Below are positions 1 through 6,558 of a DNA stretch of 7,010 nucleotides, piece by piece (the first letter of the stretch is position 1; each line of letters opens with the position of its first letter). A program made the position numbers and the translations under genes. A model generated the notes under the pieces. That model was not told the DNA's origin. It saw nothing but the letters and a program-made list of their open reading frames with translations, and did no database searches. Source of the DNA: Cloacimonetes bacterium TCS62. GTDB taxonomy: Bacteria > Cloacimonadota > Cloacimonadia > Cloacimonadales > TCS61. The stretch spans positions 1-7,010 of the forward strand of contig LSCM01000065.1 in assembly GCA_001577185.1 (NCBI GenBank), given 5' to 3'.

Positions 1-1697
1 AGTAGATTTATCCAAGTATGTATATCAAAATCTTTTGGTTTATCTTTTTCATTTACTTCTCTATTGCGCAGTGTTTCCGCTTGATTATATGCGAATAAAA
101 CTTCATCAGGTGAGCTAAAATGTCTCAATTGTTCTTTATCTTCTACCTCTTTTTTTCTAATAGTAGTTAAATAATAATTTCCCAGAACGATATCCTGATT
201 TGTTGCCATTGCTAATTTACCACTTGCTGGAAGTAAAAGGTTTCTAGATGATAGCATTAAAACACGAGCTTCCATTTGTGCTTCTTCGGAAAGTGGTACG
301 TGCACAGCCATTTGATCACCATCGAAGTCTGCATTGTAAGGAATACAGACCAAAGGATGAAGCTGAATAGCTTTACCTTCTGTAAGTACAGGCATAAAGG
401 CTTGAATTCCGTGCTTATGCAGAGTTGGAGCCCTGTTCAGTAAAACTGGATAATCTTGAATAACTTCCTCTAGTATCTTCCAGATCTCAGGACGTTTCTT
501 TTCGATCAGTTTTTTTGCTGTTTTTGCTTTCTCTGCTTGCCCGATTTGCTCTAATCTTTCTATGAGGAAAGGTTTATACAATTCTATCGCCATATCTTTT
601 GGTAGACCACATTGATGAATCTTCAAATTTGGTCCTACTGCAATTACAGAACGTCCGGAGTAATCAACACGTTTTCCTAGCAAATTTTGACGGAATCTAC
701 CGCTTTTTCCTTTTAGTTGGTCAGCAAGTGCTTTGAGTGGTCGATTACCTCTTCCTTTTACAGGTCTTGATTTTCTAGAGTTATCTATAAGTGCATCTAC
801 TGCTTCTTGAAGCATTCTCTTTTCATTTCGTAGAATAACTTCTGGTGCATTGATGTCTAATAAACCTCTAAGGCGATTGTTACGAGTGATCACTCTTCTA
901 TAAAGTTCATTAAAATCTGCTGTAGCAAATCTTCCACCTTCAAGTTGTACTAATGGTCTTAAAGTAGGAGGAAGTACAGGAAGAGCTTCAAGGACCAACC
1001 ATTCTGGCTTGTTACCAGATTTTCTCATAGAATCAACAATTTTCAATCTTTTAATTGCTTTTTTCTTCTTCTGTTTAGAAGTTTCCATTTTAATGATCGT
1101 TCTAAGATTCATCGATTCATCTTCTAAATTGATCTCTGAGAGCAAAACTTTAATAGCTTCAGCACCCATTAGTGCTTCAAAATCGGCACTTACTCTATCT
1201 CGTATTTCATAAAATTCATCTACATCGATAAGATCTTTTCTTTCATAATCACTATCACCCGGATTCAGAACAATGTAAGATTCATAATAAAGAATTCTTT
1301 CTAACTTTTTAACAGACATATCGAGTAATCTTCCTACTACACTGGGTAGGCTTTTCAAGAACCAAATATGAGCAATTGGAACTGCTAATTCAATATGGCC
1401 CATTCTTTCACGACGAACACGAGATGTAGTAATCTCTACACCACATCGATCACAGACGGTATTTTTGAAACGTTTCTTTTTATATTTTCCACAACTACAT
1501 TCATAATCTTTTTCAGGTCCAAAAATTCTTTCACAGAATAGACCACCTTTTTCAGGTTTTAGAGTACGGTAGTTGAGAGTATCTGGTTTTACAACTTCAC
1601 CATAACTCCATTCTCTGATGGTATCTGGAGAAGCTAATTTAATCTTTATCTTATCGTAATTTTCTTTTCTTGTATCTCTTTTAATTTCTCTAATCAC
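1..1697 (-). CDS. rpoC: DNA-directed RNA polymerase subunit beta prime, partial (C-terminal part beyond the left edge)
   Basis: Beta prime forms the clamp and carries the catalytic magnesium site of RNA polymerase. It starts at GTG (MIREIKRDTRKENYDK), 12 nt after rpoB, and 565 residues are visible of a protein usually near 1200-1400. In order: the clamp zinc site with C67, C69, C82 and C85 (ECSCGKY, TVCDRCG); GNKPEWLVLEALPVLPPTLR; and the clamp coiled coil at about 260-306 (NELYRRVITRNNRLR, RNEKRMLQEAVDALID). That coil is the main sigma docking site, with R272, E292 and A299 matching E. coli R275, E295 and A302. GRFRQNLLGKRVDYSGRSV and LLNRAPTLHKHGIQAF (R422 matching E. coli R425) follow. NADFDGDQMAVH then supplies catalytic aspartates D457, D459 and D461 (E. 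coli D460, D462, D464). The constant offset of 3 shows no insertion in the N-terminal third. I translated the whole stretch by hand and found no stop or frameshift. It continues past base 1. Confidence 0.98.
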   Translation of the reverse strand, partial: MIREIKRDTRKENYDKIKIKLASPDTIREWSYGEVVKPDTLNYRTLKPEKGGLFCERIFGPEKDYECSCGKYKKKRFKNTVCDRCGVEITTSRVRRERMGHIELAVPIAHIWFLKSLPSVVGRLLDMSVKKLERILYYESYIVLNPGDSDYERKDLIDVDEFYEIRDRVSADFEALMGAEAIKVLLSEINLEDESMNLRTIIKMETSKQKKKKAIKRLKIVDSMRKSGNKPEWLVLEALPVLPPTLRPLVQLEGGRFATADFNELYRRVITRNNRLRGLLDINAPEVILRNEKRMLQEAVDALIDNSRKSRPVKGRGNRPLKALADQLKGKSGRFRQNLLGKRVDYSGRSVIAVGPNLKIHQCGLPKDMAIELYKPFLIERLEQIGQAEKAKTAKKLIEKKRPEIWKILEEVIQDYPVLLNRAPTLHKHGIQAFMPVLTEGKAIQLHPLVCIPYNADFDGDQMAVHVPLSEEAQMEARVLMLSSRNLLLPASGKLAMATNQDIVLGNYYLTTIRKKEVEDKEQLRHFSSPDEVLFAYNQAETLRNREVNEKDKPKDFDIHTWINL

Positions 1698-1702
1698 TTA
1701 AT

Positions 1703-1708
1703 ACCCCC
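1703..1708 (-). promoter_or_regulatory. Ribosome binding site of rpoC
   Basis: GGGGGT lies 5 nt (ATTAA) before the GTG at 1697. It is a G-rich variant of the usual GGAGGT and would use a wobble pair to the 16S rRNA tail. The ATG at 1710 overlaps the rpoB stop but leads to a TAG after six codons and is out of frame with rpoC, so GTG is the start. Confidence 0.75.
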
Positions 1709-1709
1709 A

Positions 1710-4700
1710 TTAAGATTCATTGTTCGCAATAAATTCAATATCAAAGCAAAGTGATTTCAATTCACTCACAAGCACATTGAACGATTCGGGAACACCGGGT
1801 TTTGGTGGATTTTCACCTTTGGTTATAGCCTTAAATGCACTGGTTCTACCATCAACATCATCACTTTTTATCGTCAACATCTCCTCAAGTAATCTGGAAG
1901 CTCCATAGGCTTCTAAAGCCCAAACTTCCATTTCACCTAATCGCTGTCCACCATGCTGAGCTTTACCACCTAAGGGTTGTTGTGTTATTAGTGAATATGG
2001 TCCTGTAGAGCGCGCATGCATCTTATCGGCAACTAAATGATTCAACTTTAACATGTACATCACACCAACAGTAACTCTCTCCTTAAATGCTTCACCTGTT
2101 TTACCATCATAAAGCACTTGTTTACCATCAGTAGGTAATTTGGCTTTCTTCATTAACTTGCTAATATCTTTAATAGTTGCCCCGTCGAAGACAGGAGTTT
2201 CAATTTTTAATCCTAATACTCTTGCAGCCATTCCTAAATGAGTTTCTAAAATTTGGCCAATATTCATACGAGATGGTACACCCAACGGATTTAAAACTAT
2301 GTCGATCGGAGTTCCATCTTTTGTAAATGGCATATCTTCGATTGGAGAAATACGTGAGATAACACCTTTGTTACCGTGCCGCCCGGCCATTTTATCACCA
2401 ACAGCGATCTTACGTTTTTTAGCGATATAAACTTTAACCATTTTCAGTACGCCAGATTGAAGCTCATCACCATGTTTCAAGCGTTCACGTAGTTTCTTGT
2501 ATATATTATCACTCTCTTCTTTTGCTACTTTTACCTTAACAATAATCTCTTTGTAAATTTCTTGATTTTTCTTATCATCTTCAACCAGGTCATAATCAAG
2601 ATTCAGGCGCTTAATGTTGATCTTTTTGAATCCTGCTTTTGTAATTTTCTGCCCGGTTGGAATGAAGAACATATTGGTTTTGGAATCTACGATATTTTTT
2701 GCAACTTGTCCAACCAAGTTTTCTTCCAAGGATTTTGCTAAATAGTTTTGTATGCTTTTTTCTCTTTCAGATTTTTCTTTTTTGATCCTCTGAAGAGTTT
2801 CTTGTTTTCTTTCTTGTTCTTCAAATTCATGGATATCCTCTTTGCGTGTAAAGACTTTAACGTCTATCACTACACCTTCCATTCCTGGTTTAGCCTTTAA
2901 AGAACTATTTGTAAAATCACCCGCGCGATCACCAAACAAAGCTCGCATAAGATTTTCTTCTGGTGAGGGATCGATATCAACATTCTTGGGTGTTATCTTA
3001 CCAACAATGATATCACCTGCTTCGACTAATGAACCAACTCTAATTATACCAGTTTTATCTAAATTTCTGAGTGATTTAGTCGGAACGTTAGGAATATCAT
3101 ATGCTAATTCCTCTTTTCCATTTTTCATCTTTCGGACTAGTACTTCATGTTCTTCAATATAGACAGAAGATAACATATCTTTTCTAGCTACATTCTCACT
3201 AAGAATAATAGCATCTTCGTAATTGTAACCATACCATGGCATGAAAGCTACCAGCATATTTCTTCCTAGAGCTAATCTCTTTTCAACAATAGCAGGTCCA
3301 TCTGATATGATATCACCTTGTTTTAATTTGTCACCTTTTTTAACAATTGGTGTTTGATTTATAGATGTATCCTGATTAGTTCTAGCAAATTTTTTCAGGT
3401 AGATCCTGTTGCGAGAGCCAATGTCAAGAATGCTATCTTCAGGATTCTTTCTTTCTATATCTATGTAGGAACTTGTTACCTTTGAGACTTTACCATCATA
3501 GGGAGCTGTAGCAGCTAATCCACTGTCATGAGCGATTAACGATTCTGAACCAGTTCCAATTGTGGGTATTTCAGCATTGATGAGTGGTACAGCTTGTCTC
3601 TGCATGTTTGAACCCATCAGTGCTCTATTGGCATCATCGTGTTCCAAGAATGGAATTAATGATGCTGATGCTGAGACTATTTGTTGGGGTGAAACATCCA
3701 TGAATTGAACTTCGCTGGGAAGTGCTTGGATGAATTCACCTTTCTGACGAGCAAACACAAATTTATCAGTAATCTTAAGATTAGAATCATAACTTATATT
3801 TGCCTGAGCAATTGTATATTTATCTTCTTGAAAAGCATCTAAATATTCAACTTCCGAAGTGATCTGACCATCCTCAATTTTAATGTAAGGTGTTTCTAAA
3901 AAACCCAATTTATTTACTCTAGTGTAAATTGCTGGTGATGAAATAAGACCAATATTCGGACCTTCTGGTGTTTCAATAGGACAGATTCTACCATAATGAG
4001 AATAATGAACGTCTCTCACTTCAAAACCTGCTCTCTCACGTGTAAGACCACCTGGTCCTAGAGCTGAAAATCTTCTCTTGTGAGTGATTGCTGTAAGTGG
4101 ATTTGTCTGCTCCATATATTGCGAAAGCTGTCCTGTTAAGAAGAATGATTGTACAACAGCAATTAAGGCATTACTATTTATCAGATCATGTATTGTTACT
4201 TCATCGGGATTTGCAATGAACATTCTTTCTACAGCAGTGCGTGCAACTCTGGAAAGTCCTATATTGTATTGTTCTTCTAACAACTCACCGATCGTACGAA
4301 CTCTTCGATTCGATAAATGATCTATATCATCTATAGTATCCTCATCTTTATATACATCTATCAAGCAGCTTACAATAGCAATAAAATCTTCTTTTGTTAA
4401 AATATGTTTTTCTGGATCAACATCTAATCCTAATCTACTATTGAGTTTATAACGACCAACTTGGCCTAAATTGTATCTTTTTTCATTTAAAAACATTCTC
4501 TCAAATAGATCTTGAGCTGTTTCTAAAGAAGGTTCTTCTCCCGGTCGGATCAATTTATAAATTCTTTTTAAAGCTTCCTCTTGCGTTGTTGTTTGATCTT
4601 TCGCAATAGTCTGCTCTAGTATTCTTCTGGTTATATCAGATTCTTCAGAAATAACCATCAGTTCTTTAACATCTGCTTCTTCTAGGACTTCGATTTCATC

Positions 4701-5501
4701 TTCACCTAATTCATCAGCAGCTTCATAAATAACTTCACCTGTATTGGCGTCAAGAACATCACTGAAGAGGAATCGACCTTTAGCATTTTTAGTTTTGATC
4801 TTTTCTTTCTCGTAAAAATGATTTCTAAGATCCTCATTTGTTGAAAGTCCCATTGATCGCAATAAAACAGTAACAGATAATTTTCTTCGTCTATCGATCA
4901 AAACAAACATAACATCATGACTATCCATTTTAAATTCGAGCCAAGAACCATTGTACGGTATCAGTTTAGCAGAAAAAAGCATTTTTCCACTAGAATGTTT
5001 CTTTTCTGAAAAGAAAATACCAGGAGATCGATGGAGCTGACTTATAATAACACGTTCTGCTCCATTTATGATGAAAGAGCCCTGATTTGTAACAAGAGGG
5101 ATCTCGCCCAGAAAAACCTCTTGTTCAATAGTACTCTTAACTTTTTTTTCTCCAGTATCTTTCAGTACATCTTCATCATAGATCGTCAGCCTCATTCTGG
5201 CTTTCACTGGTGCTTGATATGATAGATTTCGTTCTACACATTCTTCGGTTGTATATTTTTCTTTTAATACGACATAATCAATAAATTCGAGGTGATATAA
5301 TTCCTTTTGGTCTTTTAAAGGAAAGATTGTGGATAAAATTGCTTGTAAACCGAAATTCTTTCTCTTCTGAGGATGTACCTCTTTTTGCAGAAAATCATCA
5401 TAAGAATCGATTTGCATAGACAAAAGATTAGGTACTCCAACAGTTGGGATACCTGCGTCTTTAGCTTTTTTTCTAATTTTTGAATAACTTTGAATTTTCA
5501 A
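1710..5501 (-). CDS. rpoB: DNA-directed RNA polymerase subunit beta
   Basis: Beta forms one pincer of RNA polymerase and, with beta prime, the active centre; it is the rifampicin target. The probable TTG start gives 1263 residues (MKIQSYSKIRKKAKD...), against 1342 in E. coli. The rifampicin region lies at about residues 455-483 (QLSQYMEQTNPLTAITHKRR), where Q458, E464, H474, F478 and S479 match E. coli Q510, D516, H526, I530 and S531. GYNYEDA holds E762-D763 (E. coli E813-D814). GDKMAGRHGNKG holds K1037 and K1045 (E. coli K1065 and K1073) near the active site. KMHARSTG holds H1162. The C-terminal KAQHGGQRLGEMEVWALEAYGA block is intact. A charged insertion of about 124 residues (887-1010) sits between VFTR and GDEL, where E. 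coli has its SI2 insertion. The E. coli segment between HLGMAA and TPVFDGA is missing. The frame is unbroken. It follows rplL after a 109-nt gap with an attenuator, and rpoC starts 12 nt after its TAA. Confidence 0.98.
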   Translation of the reverse strand: MKIQSYSKIRKKAKDAGIPTVGVPNLLSMQIDSYDDFLQKEVHPQKRKNFGLQAILSTIFPLKDQKELYHLEFIDYVVLKEKYTTEECVERNLSYQAPVKARMRLTIYDEDVLKDTGEKKVKSTIEQEVFLGEIPLVTNQGSFIINGAERVIISQLHRSPGIFFSEKKHSSGKMLFSAKLIPYNGSWLEFKMDSHDVMFVLIDRRRKLSVTVLLRSMGLSTNEDLRNHFYEKEKIKTKNAKGRFLFSDVLDANTGEVIYEAADELGEDEIEVLEEADVKELMVISEESDITRRILEQTIAKDQTTTQEEALKRIYKLIRPGEEPSLETAQDLFERMFLNEKRYNLGQVGRYKLNSRLGLDVDPEKHILTKEDFIAIVSCLIDVYKDEDTIDDIDHLSNRRVRTIGELLEEQYNIGLSRVARTAVERMFIANPDEVTIHDLINSNALIAVVQSFFLTGQLSQYMEQTNPLTAITHKRRFSALGPGGLTRERAGFEVRDVHYSHYGRICPIETPEGPNIGLISSPAIYTRVNKLGFLETPYIKIEDGQITSEVEYLDAFQEDKYTIAQANISYDSNLKITDKFVFARQKGEFIQALPSEVQFMDVSPQQIVSASASLIPFLEHDDANRALMGSNMQRQAVPLINAEIPTIGTGSESLIAHDSGLAATAPYDGKVSKVTSSYIDIERKNPEDSILDIGSRNRIYLKKFARTNQDTSINQTPIVKKGDKLKQGDIISDGPAIVEKRLALGRNMLVAFMPWYGYNYEDAIILSENVARKDMLSSVYIEEHEVLVRKMKNGKEELAYDIPNVPTKSLRNLDKTGIIRVGSLVEAGDIIVGKITPKNVDIDPSPEENLMRALFGDRAGDFTNSSLKAKPGMEGVVIDVKVFTRKEDIHEFEEQERKQETLQRIKKEKSEREKSIQNYLAKSLEENLVGQVAKNIVDSKTNMFFIPTGQKITKAGFKKINIKRLNLDYDLVEDDKKNQEIYKEIIVKVKVAKEESDNIYKKLRERLKHGDELQSGVLKMVKVYIAKKRKIAVGDKMAGRHGNKGVISRISPIEDMPFTKDGTPIDIVLNPLGVPSRMNIGQILETHLGMAARVLGLKIETPVFDGATIKDISKLMKKAKLPTDGKQVLYDGKTGEAFKERVTVGVMYMLKLNHLVADKMHARSTGPYSLITQQPLGGKAQHGGQRLGEMEVWALEAYGASRLLEEMLTIKSDDVDGRTSAFKAITKGENPPKPGVPESFNVLVSELKSLCFDIEFIANNES

Positions 5502-5558
5502 AAGAATCACTCCTTTCTAAATAAAGTGAAAATCAAACTAAATTAAATAAGATCATCT
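5502..5558 (-). other. AT-rich rpoB leader after the attenuator
   Basis: The 57 nt between the T-run and the rpoB start are AT-rich and non-coding apart from the ribosome binding site. I saw no convincing -35/-10 pair with proper spacing, so rpoB is probably expressed by readthrough from upstream. A weak promoter cannot be excluded by eye. Confidence 0.5.
5510..5516 (-). promoter_or_regulatory. Ribosome binding site that fixes a TTG start for rpoB
   Basis: The minus strand reads AAAGGAG, then TGATTCTT (8 nt), then TTG AAA ATT CAA. The spacing suits the TTG at 5501. The in-frame GTG at 5510 uses the last G of this same site, so it has zero spacing and cannot be served by it. Confidence 0.8.
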
Positions 5559-5597
5559 AAAAAATAACACAAACGGAAGTGGAATTCCACTTCCGTT
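5559..5597 (-). terminator. Hairpin plus T-run between rplL and rpoB, probable transcription attenuator
   Basis: Bases 5572-5597 form a perfect 26-bp palindrome with arms AACGGAAGTGG and CCACTTCCGTT around AATT. In RNA this folds as an 11-bp stem with a four-base loop. On the minus strand it is followed by TGTGTTA and then six T residues (5564-5559). There is no T-run on the other side, so it works only in the direction of this operon. The 7-nt gap between stem and T-run is long for a full terminator, and essential genes follow, so partial termination is more likely. E. coli has a known partial terminator and an RNase III processing site in the same interval; the hairpin could alternatively or also be an RNA-processing or stability element. 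The structure is seen directly; the attenuator role is inferred. Confidence 0.75.
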
Positions 5598-5610
5598 AAG
5601 ATTGTTCCAA

Positions 5611-5988
5611 TTACTTGATTTCTACAGGTGCGCCAACTTCTTCAATTTGAGACTTAACAGATTCTGCTTCTTCTTTTGAAACTGCTTCAACTACAGGATT
5701 AGGTGCTCCATCAACTAATTCTTTAGCTTCTTTCAAACCAAGTTTAGTGATCTTTCTTACAATTTTGATTGTTTGAATTTTCTTAGAACCTGTACCAGTT
5801 AAGATCACGTCAAATTCAGTTTTTTCTTCAGCTTCTTCTTCACCACCTGCGCCTCCAGCTGCAGCTACTGCTACAGGAGCACTTGCTTTTACATCAAATA
5901 ATTCTTCTAATTCTTTTACCAGGTCAGAGAGTTCAATTACACTCATATCCTTAATAATATCAATAACTTCTTGTTTTTTGTCAGCCAT
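5611..5988 (-). CDS. rplL: 50S ribosomal protein L7/L12
   Basis: L7/L12 is the multicopy stalk protein that recruits EF-Tu, EF-G, IF2 and RF3 to the ribosome and stimulates their GTPase activity. From the chosen start the product is 125 residues (MADKKQEVIDIIKDMSVIEL...), the normal family length of about 120-125. Residues 1-31 are the helical N-terminal dimerisation domain that binds L10. Residues 35-55 are the flexible hinge, rich in Ala and Gly and then Glu (APVAVAAAGGAGGEEEAEE). Residues 56-125 are the C-terminal factor-binding domain, with KTEFDVIL, the KLGLKEAKELV helix that contacts the GTPases, and the ending GAPVEIK. An in-frame ATG four codons upstream (6000) would give 129 residues but overlaps the GGAGG binding site, so it is rejected. 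It follows rplJ by 21 nt, and a palindromic attenuator lies 14 nt after its TAA stop. Confidence 0.97.
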   Translation of the reverse strand: MADKKQEVIDIIKDMSVIELSDLVKELEELFDVKASAPVAVAAAGGAGGEEEAEEKTEFDVILTGTGSKKIQTIKIVRKITKLGLKEAKELVDGAPNPVVEAVSKEEAESVKSQIEEVGAPVEIK

Positions 5989-6000
5989 CTTATCCTCCAT
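5989..6000 (-). promoter_or_regulatory. Ribosome binding site that fixes the rplL start
   Basis: The minus strand reads ATGGAGGATAAG just before ATG GCT GAC. The strong GGAGG core (5998-5994) is 5 nt from the ATG at 5988, an ideal spacing. The in-frame ATG at 6000 overlaps this core and has no site of its own. The second ATG is therefore chosen as the start of L7/L12. Confidence 0.85.
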
Positions 6001-6009
6001 CAGATATAT

Positions 6010-6549
6010 TTAATTTTTTTCTTCATCTTGTTTTTTTGCAACTGCATCCACAGTTCTTACAAATTTAGTAATTATTCCGTTTAGAGCTCCCACAAAACCA
6101 TTAATCGGCGCATTGAATCCCTGAAGAACCATAGATAATAATTGATCCTTATTAGGTAATTTTGATAATTGCTGGAGTTTTTCTACATCCATTACATTAC
6201 CATTGATATAACCAATTTTAAATAATGGGAAATCTTTTTCTTTTGTTATCTCTTTTTTGAATTTAGCTAATTCACGTGCTGGAGCTACTTCATCTTCACT
6301 AGATGCTGCTACAGCAGTCGGACCTGCTAAATACGAATCCAGATCAGAAATATCAAGCTCGTTTAAGGCGATTTTAATAAAAGTGTTTTTTGTTACAAAG
6401 TAATCTACTCCTGCATCACGCATTCTATTTCGGAGTTCATCTACTTCCTCAATATTTACACCTTTATAATCAATTAGAACGATAGACTTTTTGCCTTCTA
6501 ATCTTTCTTTTGTTTTTTTAATTTCTTCGATCTTATATGGTTGATACAT
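6010..6549 (-). CDS. rplJ: 50S ribosomal protein L10
   Basis: L10 anchors the L7/L12 stalk: its N-terminal domain binds 23S rRNA together with L11, and its C-terminal helix carries L12 dimers. The 179-residue product is somewhat longer than the E. coli protein (165) and within the usual bacterial range. Family signatures include the N-terminal helix (KTKERLEGKKSIVLIDYKGV), the RMRDAGVDYFVTKNTFIKIAL segment around residues 43-63 that corresponds to the rRNA-binding region, and LAGPTAVAASS around residues 74-84. The LSKLPNKDQLLSMVLQGF motif follows, then a C-terminal helix (GIITKFVRTVDAVAKKQDEE) that should bind L12. The ATG start has a good GAGGT site 5 nt upstream. It lies 8 nt after rplA and 21 nt before rplL. 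In many bacteria the L10-L12 complex represses its own mRNA through a leader before rplJ; there is no intergenic room for such a leader here. Confidence 0.97.
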   Translation of the reverse strand: MYQPYKIEEIKKTKERLEGKKSIVLIDYKGVNIEEVDELRNRMRDAGVDYFVTKNTFIKIALNELDISDLDSYLAGPTAVAASSEDEVAPARELAKFKKEITKEKDFPLFKIGYINGNVMDVEKLQQLSKLPNKDQLLSMVLQGFNAPINGFVGALNGIITKFVRTVDAVAKKQDEEKN

Positions 6550-6553
6550 AATT

Positions 6554-6558
6554 ACCTC
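6554..6558 (-). promoter_or_regulatory. Ribosome binding site of rplJ
   Basis: GAGGT lies on the minus strand, with the sequence TAATT between it and the rplJ ATG. Its first G is the last base of the rplA TAG stop codon, so a ribosome finishing L1 sits on this site. That arrangement favours translational coupling of L1 and L10. Confidence 0.8.

Noticed and set aside
150..156. Run of seven A residues in rpoC (minus strand), with a similar run at 510-516, as possible frameshift or slippage sites
   Set aside because: Both runs are read through in frame into conserved or plausible beta prime sequence. A -1 shift at the first would stop after a few codons, and no stimulatory structure was seen.
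1009..1212. Plus-strand open frame of 67 codons
   Set aside because: It lies wholly inside rpoC, antisense to conserved beta prime coding sequence, and resembles no family; it is a shadow frame.
1690..1710. Six-codon mini-frame ATG...TAG overlapping the rpoB stop (TAATG)
   Set aside because: It has no binding site of its own and is out of frame with rpoC; its ATG is joined to the GGGGGT that serves rpoC.
2842..3162. Plus-strand open frame of 106 codons
   Set aside because: Antisense to conserved rpoB sequence, with no recognisable domain; a chance open frame.
4084..4320. Plus-strand open frame of 78 codons
   Set aside because: Antisense to the rifampicin region of rpoB; its composition follows the coding strand opposite.
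5511..5558. Possible rpoB promoter in the AT-rich gap
   Set aside because: AT-rich hexamer-like words are present, but none forms a -35/-10 pair with spacing near 17 nt that stands out from background.
5988..6000. ATG at 6000 as the rplL start
   Set aside because: It overlaps the GGAGG site that is correctly spaced for the ATG at 5988, and L7/L12 proteins typically begin at the later position.
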